Positions 40,833 through 48,294 of a stretch of DNA of 48,294 nucleotides are shown here, one piece after another. Source of the stretch: Hyphomonadaceae bacterium UBA7672 (GTDB taxonomy: Bacteria > Pseudomonadota > Alphaproteobacteria > Caulobacterales > Hyphomonadaceae); contig DLHI01000030.1 in the NCBI GenBank assembly GCA_002483135.1, forward strand, positions 1 through 48,294. Direction: 5' to 3'. The notes beneath the pieces were generated by a model. It was not told the origin of the DNA. It saw only the letters and a list, made by a program, of their open reading frames with translations, and did not search any database. Position numbers and translations under genes: made by a program. Position 1 is the stretch's first letter. Each line of letters opens with the position of its first letter.

Positions 40833-42831
40833 CGTCGGCGTGACCCAGACGCTTGTGATCGGCCATCTGTGGCAGAGCGTTGCGCTCGCCGCAGTTCTCG
40901 CGCTGGTCCTCATTCTCGGCAAGCGCATGCGAGGCGGCACACGCTACGGCCTCGGCCTCGCTGCCTTCGCGGCGAGCCTTGTGTTGCCGCTTGCGGCTTT
41001 CATCCCTGGCGAGACGATTGTCGCGGGCCTCCTCAAACAGCTCGATGCGCCGATCGCACTGCAGCCTGTCGAGACTACGGTGGTCGAGGCCGAAGTGACC
41101 TCCGCCGCGGCCGCGCCTGCCGCACCCGCTGCTGCGGTCACGCCCATCATGTTCAGCACCGATGCCGCTGGCCGCCCTGTCGCGCCCGCTGCGACGCCAG
41201 CCGCGCCGGCGGAACCCGCCAGAGCGCCCGCCATCACGGTTACCACGAATACCCAGCCGCTTTCGCTGTTCACGTTGCCCGAACTCAAGCTGCCTGATCT
41301 GGGACTGCCGATCCTCGCCATCTGGCTTGGTGTCGCCGCCTTCCTCCTGTTCCGCACCGGTCGCGACCTCCTTGCTGTCGAGCGCCTCGTCGCCCGCGCC
41401 CGCCCCGCTGACCTGCCGACAGCGTTGCAGGCCCGCATGAAAGGCGTCCGCGTTGTCGTCAGTCCAGAAGCGCCCGGCCCTATGGCCGCTGGCCTCTTGC
41501 GTCCCTGCATCGTGCTGCCGGAATCGATCGCGCTGGCGTCCCCCGGCATGGCCGGCCTGCTTGAACACGAGCACGCCCACATCCGCCGCCGCGACATGCT
41601 CGCCGCACTCGGCCAGCGTATCGTGCTTGCCCTTCTGTGGTGGAGCCCGGCGCTCTATTGGATCAGCCGCCGCATGGACGAGGAACGCGAAGTAGCGTGC
41701 GATGAGGCCGCCGTCGACCGCACGGGCGACGCCAAGGCCTTCGCCCGTTCGCTCACCAAACAGGCCGAGAACCAGCTCTGGGTCCGCGCCCCCCGTCTTG
41801 CAGTCGGCGCCATTGGTCCGCGCTCGCACTTCGGTCGCCGTGTCCGCCGCCTGATCGACATCGCCAAGACCGGCGGCCCGCAGACGCGCTATTCCGGCCG
41901 TCTCGCCTTCGCTGGTCTGGTGCTCGCTGTGGGCGTCGCCGCGATGGTCACTCCGCGCTTCACCGCCGAAGCCCAGCCGCCGGCCTCTGATGTCCAGGAC
42001 GCCAACCCGGCTGAGACCGAGGATCGTTCGCGCACCGTCGTCACGCTCGACGGCGGCAATGGCGACGGCCGCACCTTCGCCTTCTCCGGAGCTGATGGCG
42101 AATACGCCGCGCTCGGCGCCGAGATCGAAGCGCTGATGTCTGAACTCCAGCCGGAGCTGGATAGCATGCTGGCCGAGCTTGGCCCGGAACTCGAAGGCCT
42201 GATGTCCGAAATGACGCCCGAACTGCAGGCCGAGATGGCCGCCCTCGGTGTCGAGATGTCGGCCTTGGGCATCGACATCGCCGGCATGGTCAGCCAGGAC
42301 GTCATCTCCGACATGCCGCAGATCATGGAAGAGGTTCGCCGCTCGCTCGAGGAAGCCGGCATCGATCCGGACTCGATCGAAGGCTGGGACGACCTGCACG
42401 ACGTCGATCTCGACATGGAAGAAGTGCGTCGCGCCATCGCCGAAGCCCGCGAGGAACTGCGCACCACGCTCGGCCCGGAACTTGAGGCGGAAATCCGCCA
42501 GGCGCTTGCCGATGCGCGTGAGGACCTCGCAGACGCTCGCGAGGAAATGGCCGAGCATCGCGAAGAGATCGCTGCCGCCTTCTCCGAGAGCCGCTTCGGG
42601 CTCGACATCGCTCGTCAGGCGCTCGCTGCTGCTCGCGACGAAATTGCCGCCGCCCGCGCCAATGGTGAGCTGAACTTCTCGGGGCCCCATGGCGCCAAAG
42701 ACTTCGGCGAGGACCTTGAACGCACCATCCTCGACGCCCTGCGCGCAGCCGGCATCCCGGTCGATGGCGAGGGCATGCCGCGTCCGCCCGCGCCGCCGGA
42801 ACCGCCGGCTCCGCTCGCCACGCCGCACTGA
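40825..42831 (+). CDS. M56 family sensor metallopeptidase with acidic helical C-terminal domain
   Basis: The product is 668 residues. The N-terminal part has membrane helices VALAAVLALVLILG, YGLGLAAFAASLVLPLAAFI and LPILAIWLGVAAFLLF. The gluzincin motif is HEHAH at residues 248-252, with third-ligand region DEEREVACDEAAVD, so the BlaR1/MecR1-type protease is intact. Another helix (LAFAGLVLAVGVAAMVTP) follows. The extracytoplasmic part (about residues 385-668) does not resemble the penicillin-binding sensor of BlaR1. It is acidic and built of repeating helical stretches such as ELQPELDSMLAELGPELEGL and AREDLADAREEMAEHREEI, with a Pro-rich end. It probably senses something other than a beta-lactam. 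A terminator hairpin follows. Confidence 0.87.
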   Translation: MSDVGVTQTLVIGHLWQSVALAAVLALVLILGKRMRGGTRYGLGLAAFAASLVLPLAAFIPGETIVAGLLKQLDAPIALQPVETTVVEAEVTSAAAAPAAPAAAVTPIMFSTDAAGRPVAPAATPAAPAEPARAPAITVTTNTQPLSLFTLPELKLPDLGLPILAIWLGVAAFLLFRTGRDLLAVERLVARARPADLPTALQARMKGVRVVVSPEAPGPMAAGLLRPCIVLPESIALASPGMAGLLEHEHAHIRRRDMLAALGQRIVLALLWWSPALYWISRRMDEEREVACDEAAVDRTGDAKAFARSLTKQAENQLWVRAPRLAVGAIGPRSHFGRRVRRLIDIAKTGGPQTRYSGRLAFAGLVLAVGVAAMVTPRFTAEAQPPASDVQDANPAETEDRSRTVVTLDGGNGDGRTFAFSGADGEYAALGAEIEALMSELQPELDSMLAELGPELEGLMSEMTPELQAEMAALGVEMSALGIDIAGMVSQDVISDMPQIMEEVRRSLEEAGIDPDSIEGWDDLHDVDLDMEEVRRAIAEAREELRTTLGPELEAEIRQALADAREDLADAREEMAEHREEIAAAFSESRFGLDIARQALAAARDEIAAARANGELNFSGPHGAKDFGEDLERTILDALRAAGIPVDGEGMPRPPAPPEPPAPLATPH

Positions 42832-42855
42832 TCCAGCGCACGCTCCGGAAACGAC

Positions 42856-42882
42856 ACCGCCGCCCCTGCAAAGGGCGGCGGT
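42856..42882 (+). terminator. hairpin after the BlaI/M56 operon
   Basis: A perfect 10-bp stem accgccgccc (42856-42865) / gggcggcggt (42873-42882) lies 25 bases after the M56 stop. The following TCTGCATT is a poor U-tract, so it may be a weak or bidirectional terminator between converging genes. Confidence 0.6.
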
Positions 42883-42913
42883 TCTGCATTGTGGGCCGTA
42901 GCTGTAGCGGAAA

Positions 42914-43633
42914 TCAGTGATTGGGTTTGTAGTCGGGATGCAATGGACAGGCCGTCGTCATCTCAGTGCCCGCGCCGAACCAGGACGGATTGCATTCACG
43001 CACCTGCAGGCCGCCATCCCACATCATCTTGATTGCGACATAGAGGATGATCAGCAGGCCGACATAGGCGATCCAGCGATGCTTGGTCAGCAGGCGCGCA
43101 ATGAAGGTCGCCGCGACTCCCATGAGGATGACCGACAGGCCGAGACCAAAGATCAGGATGGCTGGGTGATGGCCGTGCGCCGCACCAGCCACAGCCAGCA
43201 CGTTGTCGAGCGACATTGAAACGTCGGCGACGATGATCTGGATCACGGCGTCACGGAGAGTCTTCTTCTTGCCGATGACCTGACCAGCAATCTTGCCGTC
43301 GCCGTCGAGGTCCTCGCCCGTGATTGCCTCTTCGTCCGCATGATGCGGCGTGCGCAGCTCGCGCCACATCTTCCAGCATACCCACAGCAGCAGCACGCCG
43401 CCAGCTAGCAACAGGCCAATGACCAGCAGCAGCTGCGTCGCAATCAATGCGAAGCAGATCCGCATCACCGTGGCGGCAAGAATGCCGATGAGGATCGCCT
43501 TGTTGCGCTGCTCCTTAGGCAGTCCCGCCGCCGCGAGGCCGATAACAACCGCATTGTCGCCGGCTAGGACGAGGTCGATCATGATGATCTGGAAGAACGC
43601 AGACAGGGCTTCCGGCGAGAAAAACTGGTCCAC
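42914..43633 (-). CDS. TerC family integral membrane protein
   Basis: The product is 239 residues with about seven transmembrane helices. The family signatures are MIDLVLAGDNAVVIGLAA in helix 1 and IIVADVSMSLDNVLAVAGAA in helix 4, where the D-N pairs probably bind a metal ion. A short charged loop (HHADEEAITGEDLDGDGK) separates them. The YjbE subgroup is linked to manganese export and co-translational metal loading of secreted enzymes, but tellurite resistance as in TerC itself is not implied. The start is GTG at 43633, with CAGGAG 10 bases upstream. I looked for a yybP-ykoY manganese riboswitch in the leader and did not see its conserved core. Confidence 0.88.
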   Translation of the reverse strand: MDQFFSPEALSAFFQIIMIDLVLAGDNAVVIGLAAAGLPKEQRNKAILIGILAATVMRICFALIATQLLLVIGLLLAGGVLLLWVCWKMWRELRTPHHADEEAITGEDLDGDGKIAGQVIGKKKTLRDAVIQIIVADVSMSLDNVLAVAGAAHGHHPAILIFGLGLSVILMGVAATFIARLLTKHRWIAYVGLLIILYVAIKMMWDGGLQVRECNPSWFGAGTEMTTACPLHPDYKPNH

Positions 43634-43772
43634 GTGTAGTGTTCTCCTGCGCCCCGTGCCGTCAGATCGGGCAAGGGGTCCACATCTGCGATCTCGACCA
43701 GTATTTCAAGTGCATGCGTTCATTCGGTGCGCCTGATGGCGGAAACCTGATCGTTCCCATGCGAAGCAATCG

Positions 43773-45380
43773 TCAGGTCTCGCTGGCTTCCATGCAGCCT
43801 GCGGTAACCAGAATGTCGATGGCAGGGTCCAGCGCGGGGCGATAGCGCTTCCATCGCGCCAGCGCCGACGTGTAAAGCGGCTGTCGCACCTGCGCCGCGC
43901 TTGCGGTCGCGACCGGGCCGGCATTCTCGTGGAAATCGAGGCAGGCCTGCTCGAAGGGCAGGCCGCAGAAGTCGAGCAGCGACCGTACTGCTCGCTCGAA
44001 GTCCGTGACGATGTCCTCGTAGTTCACCACGCGGAAGCGATCCGGCGGCAGCCGAGCTTCCAACTGGCGAACCAGACGGTCGAACTTCACATAGTATCCC
44101 GCCGTTTCGCGCAGCCCGAACGCATAGGCGTAATAGGAGAACTGCGTCGAGAACAGCTGACGATAGTTCGCGAGCACAGTATCTGCCGGATGCCGCCGCA
44201 GGCAGATTACGCGCGCTTCGGGTAACGCGCGCAGGATATGCGCGGCCACGAATATGTTGAGCGGCATCTTGTCGACAAACCGCCCCGTCAGGCCCAGCGT
44301 CTCGCGCACCGACCGGACATAGGCCTCGCCGATGGCGGCCGGATCAATAGCCGCCGCCGCATCCAGCGTGGCTGCATCCAGCACGTAGGGCGAGGGCGTG
44401 CGCACCAGCCGCTTCATCACCAGCGTGAAATCCGTCAGTTCGCCGGCCGAGGCAACCGCGCTGTGGCTCGACAGGATGCGATCCACCAGCGTTGTGCCTG
44501 TGCGCGGCATGCCGACCACGAAGATCGGCGCGGCTCCGTCAAAACCCCCGCCGCGTGGCACGTCCGCACTGCGCGTTGCCGCTGCGAACAACGCATCGTC
44601 GAAGGCCGGGTCATAGGGCTGCTTCGCTCTCCGGCCCGCCTTTGCGCGGTCAAGCCAGGCCATCGCCTGCGCCGGATCGCCGATATCCTCGTACACTTTC
44701 GCCAGCGCGTGGCCCAGATTGAGCGCGTCCTCGGGATCGCGAGCCCGCGCCGCAAAGGCCGCCTCCAGTGCTGCGATATCATTCCGTTCGCGCGTCGCAC
44801 GCGTGATCTGGGTAAGGCTCGACCATGCCTGTCCGTGGTGCGGCGCCATGGCGATGCATTTGCGATAGGCGGCGCGCGCATCTTCGAATCGTCCGAGAAA
44901 CTGAAGCGCCGCACCAAGATTGTAGAACCGACCCGGCGTGCCCTGCGCGGCGGTGGCTCTCTCGTAGTATGGCGCGGCGCGCTCATGCAGACCTGCCCGC
45001 GTGAACACCACGCCGAGATTGTCCAGCGTCTGCGCATCCGTCGGGTTCAGCGCGGCCGCAGCCTCCGCCGCTGCAATGGATTCGCTTCGCCTGTTCAAGG
45101 CGGTGAGGTTGCGCGCCTTGAACGCCAGCGCGAGCGGCCGTGTACGGGCCGACAGCAGCGAAGCTGCGCGATCAAGAAGTTCGATTGCTTTTGTGTGGTT
45201 GGAATATTCGCCGGCGATGACGCCGAGCAGCAGATAGGCCTCGCCCGAATCCGGCGCGAGTTTCAACGCTTCCAAGCAGGCTTCATGGCCGGCCTGAAAT
45301 TGCCTTGCCGCAACGTGACGTCCCGCTGACGCAAGGATAGCGGCGATTTTCTGGGCGCCGGGTGGCGAGGGATTGGGCAT
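43773..45380 (-). CDS. TPR-containing sulfotransferase family protein
   Basis: The product is about 535 residues. Residues 20-260 hold TPR helices, for example SGEAYLLLGVIAGEYSNHTKAIELLDRA and YNLGAALQFLGRFEDARAAYRKCI. The C-terminal half is a sulfotransferase fold with the PAPS phosphate loop VVGMPRTGTTLVDRIL, GRFVDKMPLNIF and ICLRRHPADTVLANYRQLF. It could transfer sulfate to a small molecule, glycan or protein; no export signal is seen. A GTG at 45395 would add five residues, but the ATG at 45380 is used here. It is divergent from a TonB-dependent receptor gene, a pairing I have seen in other proteobacteria. terC follows in the same direction after 139 bases. Confidence 0.88.
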   Translation of the reverse strand: MPNPSPPGAQKIAAILASAGRHVAARQFQAGHEACLEALKLAPDSGEAYLLLGVIAGEYSNHTKAIELLDRAASLLSARTRPLALAFKARNLTALNRRSESIAAAEAAAALNPTDAQTLDNLGVVFTRAGLHERAAPYYERATAAQGTPGRFYNLGAALQFLGRFEDARAAYRKCIAMAPHHGQAWSSLTQITRATRERNDIAALEAAFAARARDPEDALNLGHALAKVYEDIGDPAQAMAWLDRAKAGRRAKQPYDPAFDDALFAAATRSADVPRGGGFDGAAPIFVVGMPRTGTTLVDRILSSHSAVASAGELTDFTLVMKRLVRTPSPYVLDAATLDAAAAIDPAAIGEAYVRSVRETLGLTGRFVDKMPLNIFVAAHILRALPEARVICLRRHPADTVLANYRQLFSTQFSYYAYAFGLRETAGYYVKFDRLVRQLEARLPPDRFRVVNYEDIVTDFERAVRSLLDFCGLPFEQACLDFHENAGPVATASAAQVRQPLYTSALARWKRYRPALDPAIDILVTAGCMEASET

Positions 45381-45408
45381 GACGTGATTCAACACGGTTC
45401 AGGGCTAT

Positions 45409-45426
45409 GGAAAAGCGTGCTTTTCC
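45409..45426. promoter_or_regulatory. inverted repeat GGAAAAGC-GT-GCTTTTCC in a divergent promoter region
   Basis: Perfect 8-bp arms with a 2-base centre lie 28 bases before the sulfotransferase ATG and 80 before the TonB-receptor ATG. The symmetry and position suggest an operator for a dimeric regulator, or a hairpin in the sulfotransferase leader. No U-tract follows on either strand. Confidence 0.45.
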
Positions 45427-45505
45427 GGTCGTTTGGCGTTGCGTGTTGCCAGGCTGCATTTTCTGATCGGCTTAAGGTCAGAACTGCTCAACCGGAAAGC
45501 ACCCC

Positions 45506-47965
45506 ATGAACAAGCGGAAATTCAAACTGGCGTCCAGCACGGCGATCATCGCATTCGCCGCCCTGCAGGCGCTGCCTATGGCCGTGGCGCAGACCAGCCC
45601 CGCGGCTGAGGACGAAAACGGGCGCGATGTCGTCGTTGTGACAGCCACACGGCGCGAAGAGAACGTGCAGGACACGCCGCTCAACATCGCGGCCGTCGGC
45701 GGTGCGCAGATCGAGGAGCAGGGCTTCACCGACATCGCCGACGTGCTGGCCTATGTGCCGGGCATCAACGTGGTGGATCGCGGCGGGCGCCAGGGCAACC
45801 CGATCATCGTGCGGGGCCTGAACGCCGACCCCATCGGCCCGGGCGACGGCAACAATGACGGCGGCGGCACCGTCGCCACCTACCTCGGCGAGATCCCCAT
45901 CTTCGTCGATCTCAAGCTCAACGACATGCAGCGCGTCGAGGTCCTGCTCGGGCCGCAAGGCACGCTGTACGGCGCGGGTACGCTCGGCGGCGCCATCCGC
46001 TACATCCCGAACCGTCCGAGCTTTGCCGGCGACACGCTGTCGGTGCGGGCGGAAGCCTATCAGTATTCCGACGCAGGCAGCCTCAGCACTGATGCCGGCT
46101 TCACATTCAACAAGACGTTCACCGACACATTCGCCATCCGCGGCTCGGTCGACGTCCTGGACGACAGCGGTTTCGTCGACCAGCCCTACGTGCTGTTGAA
46201 CCCCGGCGTTTCCGAGCCCGATCCGAACTTCGGCAACCCGGCACAGGTCGCGGCAAACCTGCGCTATGTCGAGGACGCCGACAGCGAGGAGGTTCTGTCC
46301 GGCCGCCTTGCCGCTCGCTGGATGCCCCTGTCATGGCTCGATGGCACGCTGACCTATTACTACCAGGACGCAGACATCGGCGGCCGCCGCATTTCCAGCG
46401 TGCGCGGTGTCTTGCCGGGTCTCGAAGACTACCAGAACACCAAGCGCTTCCTTGAACCCAACAAGATCACGAACGAGCTGCTCGCGCTCGAGGTCACCGC
46501 CGACCTCGGCTTTGCCGAACTGACCTCCGCAACCGGTTTCAGCAAGTATGCCGAAGACGGTCAGCGCGATCAGACGGACCTGCTTATCTCGCTCGAATAC
46601 AGCTACGAGGCCTTCCCCACCTTCGCCGCCTACACGCGCGAGGAAGGCGAGGAAGAGCGCTTCAACGAGGAGATCCGCCTCGTCTCGACGGCCGAAGGCC
46701 CGCTGCAGTGGATCGTCGGCGCGTTCTACAACGAGTTCGATTCGGCGGGTTACTCGGCGGAGTACACGCCGGGCTACGCGGCCTTCGCGGGCTTCAACCG
46801 TCCTGACGACCTCGAATACTTCTCGCAGTCACGGATCAATCTGGTCGAGCAGGCGCTCTATGGCGAGGTGGGCTACGACATCACCGATACCGTCACGGTC
46901 ACGATCGGCGCGCGCGCCTACGAGTATGAACTCAAGGAGTACAGCGCAGTCGACTTCCCGCTATTCGACCCTGGCTTCGTCGCGCCGGGCCTCAGCGAGA
47001 TCGGAAACCAAGCCTTCGATCCTACGCTGGGCCAGAAGGACGATGGCGTCCTCGGCAAGTTCAACATCGCCTGGGATGTGAACCCTGACCTCTTGCTCTA
47101 TGGCACGGTGAGCCAGGGTTACCGGATCGGGAACTCGAACGGCCTTGGTCCGTGCCCGGCCTACGATCCGTTGGCGACGCAAGGCGCCTGCGCGCTCGCG
47201 CCGGGCCAGCAGTACGGTCCCAACCCTGGCGACATCGCCATTCGGGACGAACGCCAGTACTTGGCGGACAAGACCAACAACTACGAGATCGGCGCCAAAT
47301 CGACCTGGCTCGGCGGCGACCTCACCCTCAACGGCGCGGTCTACTTCATCGAGTGGGTCGATCCACAGGTCTCATCCGCCACTGTCAACGCGTCGATCCC
47401 GATCACCGTCAACGCCGAAGGCGCCGAGTCGAAAGGCTTTGAAGTGTCCGGCGCCTGGCAGGTCACCGACGAGTTCAGCATGCGCGGCAGCTACAGCTTC
47501 ACGCAGTCCGAACTCACCGCGCCTGTGCCGGACCTCGTGCAGACAATCACGCCCCCCGGCTTCGGCACGGCGTTTGAGGATGGCCAGGCAGGCGACCGCC
47601 TGCCGGGCTCGCCGGAGAACCAGTTCTCGGTGTTCACGACCTACGAGCAGCCTTTCATGGACGGCGCGCTGTTCTGGAACTTCGGCTATGCGTGGCAGGA
47701 CGACGTCCTCTCGCGCGCCGGCGGCCGCGGCTCCAGTCTCACGCTCGAGGCTTTCGGCATCGCCAACGCGTCCGTCGTCTACGACACGGGTTCATGGAAG
47801 GCGGCGTTGTTTGTCAACAACCTGCTCGACGAGTTCGCCGAGACGGGCGTCACCAGCACAAGCCTGTCCAACCAGACCATCAACGGCGCCAATGTGCGGG
47901 CGTACTACACGAACATCCTGCCGCCGCGCACCGTCGGCGTGCGCTTCAGCTGGGATGTCTTCTAG
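45506..47965 (+). CDS. TonB-dependent outer-membrane receptor
   Basis: The product is 819 residues. A signal peptide (ASSTAIIAFAALQALPMAVAQ) is followed by a TonB box region DVVVVTATRREENVQDTPLNI. The plug domain has IADVLAYVPGINVVDRGGRQGNPIIVRGL and RVEVLLGPQGTLYGAGTLGGAIRYIPNRP. The 22-strand barrel fills the rest, ending VGVRFSWDVF with the terminal aromatic needed for outer-membrane insertion. The ligand is unknown: the plug is of the general iron-siderophore type, but such receptors in this bacterial group also take up other compounds. GGAAAG lies 8 bases before the ATG. The divergent sulfotransferase gene suggests a shared function. Confidence 0.94.
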   Translation: MNKRKFKLASSTAIIAFAALQALPMAVAQTSPAAEDENGRDVVVVTATRREENVQDTPLNIAAVGGAQIEEQGFTDIADVLAYVPGINVVDRGGRQGNPIIVRGLNADPIGPGDGNNDGGGTVATYLGEIPIFVDLKLNDMQRVEVLLGPQGTLYGAGTLGGAIRYIPNRPSFAGDTLSVRAEAYQYSDAGSLSTDAGFTFNKTFTDTFAIRGSVDVLDDSGFVDQPYVLLNPGVSEPDPNFGNPAQVAANLRYVEDADSEEVLSGRLAARWMPLSWLDGTLTYYYQDADIGGRRISSVRGVLPGLEDYQNTKRFLEPNKITNELLALEVTADLGFAELTSATGFSKYAEDGQRDQTDLLISLEYSYEAFPTFAAYTREEGEEERFNEEIRLVSTAEGPLQWIVGAFYNEFDSAGYSAEYTPGYAAFAGFNRPDDLEYFSQSRINLVEQALYGEVGYDITDTVTVTIGARAYEYELKEYSAVDFPLFDPGFVAPGLSEIGNQAFDPTLGQKDDGVLGKFNIAWDVNPDLLLYGTVSQGYRIGNSNGLGPCPAYDPLATQGACALAPGQQYGPNPGDIAIRDERQYLADKTNNYEIGAKSTWLGGDLTLNGAVYFIEWVDPQVSSATVNASIPITVNAEGAESKGFEVSGAWQVTDEFSMRGSYSFTQSELTAPVPDLVQTITPPGFGTAFEDGQAGDRLPGSPENQFSVFTTYEQPFMDGALFWNFGYAWQDDVLSRAGGRGSSLTLEAFGIANASVVYDTGSWKAALFVNNLLDEFAETGVTSTSLSNQTINGANVRAYYTNILPPRTVGVRFSWDVF

Positions 47966-47994
47966 TCGGGCCCGGTTCGCCGGGTTCTGAAGAC

Positions 47995-48030
47995 AAAAAA
48001 GCGGCGCGTGGGGTCTCCACGCGCCGCTTT
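47995..48030. terminator. bidirectional intrinsic terminator
   Basis: A perfect 11-bp stem gcggcgcgtgg (48001-48011) / ccacgcgccgc (48017-48027) has AAAAAA on its left (47995-48000) and TTT on its right. It can end both the receptor transcript and the leftward transcript entering from the window end. The leftward U-tract is the stronger. Confidence 0.9.
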
Positions 48031-48050
48031 CCGTTTGGTTGTCGCCTGGT

Positions 48051-48293
48051 CTAGCGCTTCGGCTTGGCCGGTTTGGCGGCAGCTTCCTCAGCCGCCCATT
48101 CCTTCACGCGCTCGCCCATCAGGATGCCCGGCAGGGCGTGATTGCCTTCGTGGCAGGCGTATTCGTACAGCGGCTGGCCCAGCGGTGCGAACTCGTACTC
48201 GCCGCCCCACGGCGCCGCCCAGAACGTCGGATCCTCGACGGAGAAGGAATAGTGGACCCGCTCATCGCCGACGCGCGTGAAGCGCTCGGTGAC
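48051..48293 (-). CDS. hypothetical protein, C-terminal end (5' truncated)
   Basis: Only the last 80 codons are in the window, ending with TAG at 48051-48053. They read VTERFTRVGDERVHYSFSVED, then PTFWAAPWGGEYEFAPLGQP and LYEYACHEGNHALPGILMG. A charged tail AEEAAAKPAKPKR follows. The segments ERFTRV...YSFSVEDP and YEYACHEGNHAL are familiar from a group of proteobacterial secreted proteins annotated only as hypothetical, in which a single Cys-His-Glu cluster stands near the end. No function can be given. It converges on the TonB receptor across the terminator. Confidence 0.75.
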   Translation of the reverse strand, partial: VTERFTRVGDERVHYSFSVEDPTFWAAPWGGEYEFAPLGQPLYEYACHEGNHALPGILMGERVKEWAAEEAAAKPAKPKR

Positions 48294-48294
48294 C

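Noticed and set aside
43634..43772. yybP-ykoY manganese riboswitch in the terC leader
   Set aside because: The leader can form a small hairpin, but I do not find the conserved paired internal-loop sequences of that riboswitch.

Overview
The window is high-GC, densely coded alphaproteobacterial DNA. It holds 35 protein genes that I accept (two cut by the window edges), one tRNA, one strong small-RNA candidate, and several regulatory sites and intergenic repeats. I see no transposase, integrase, phage structural gene, CRISPR array or rRNA.

The sequence reads as three blocks that differ in gene content, codon style and repeat families. Block 1 (1 to about 10.7-11.4 kb) looks like Caulobacterales, close to Caulobacter or Brevundimonas: the end of an mnmC-type gene, a DUF6491-like lipoprotein, the two methylmalonyl-CoA mutase subunits, a YfcG-like glutathione transferase, DoxX, tRNA-Val(GAC), cpdR, an N-formylglutamate amidohydrolase, DUF599, inorganic pyrophosphatase and cobT. 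A mazEF-type toxin-antitoxin pair sits at its right edge. Block 2 (about 11.4-32.3 kb) looks like Sphingomonadales: nitroreductase, CHASE2 adenylate cyclase plus a small exported partner, cysS, a D-2-hydroxyacid dehydrogenase, an N-acetylmuramidase, a thiamine-diphosphate enzyme with an aldehyde dehydrogenase, a membrane protein, greB, slt, dapA-smpB, DUF2062, cckA with a coupled receiver protein, and recA. Only this block carries the palindromic intergenic elements and two perfect GTTC-N7-GTTC LexA boxes. Block 3 (about 32.6 kb to the end) resembles Hyphomonadaceae or related Caulobacterales: alaS, a small lipoprotein, a zinc-ribbon membrane protein, icd, a TrmJ-type methyltransferase, an M23 peptidase, a BlaI/M56 regulatory pair, TerC, a TPR sulfotransferase, a TonB-dependent receptor and the end of a hypothetical gene.

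The joins fall in intergenic DNA near 10.7-11.4 kb and 32.34-32.65 kb. The second lies inside a recA-alaS-icd order that is common in alphaproteobacteria. That is compatible with either a natural locus or an assembly joined at a syntenic point. Links drawn across the joins, such as CpdR (block 1) with CckA (block 2), are therefore uncertain.

Functional groups within blocks: mutA/mutB need the cobalamin whose cobalt-insertion step involves CobT. cckA and its receiver protein are translationally coupled. dapA-smpB are coupled by a one-base overlap. blaI and the M56 gene form an overlapping operon behind two operator-like repeats. The most interesting items are a compact roughly 80-nt small RNA at 7239-7318 with promoter, two hairpins, an exposed anti-Shine-Dalgarno CCUCCC and an intrinsic terminator; a LexA box in front of a cytoplasmic muramidase; and an M56 sensor with an unusual acidic helical tail.
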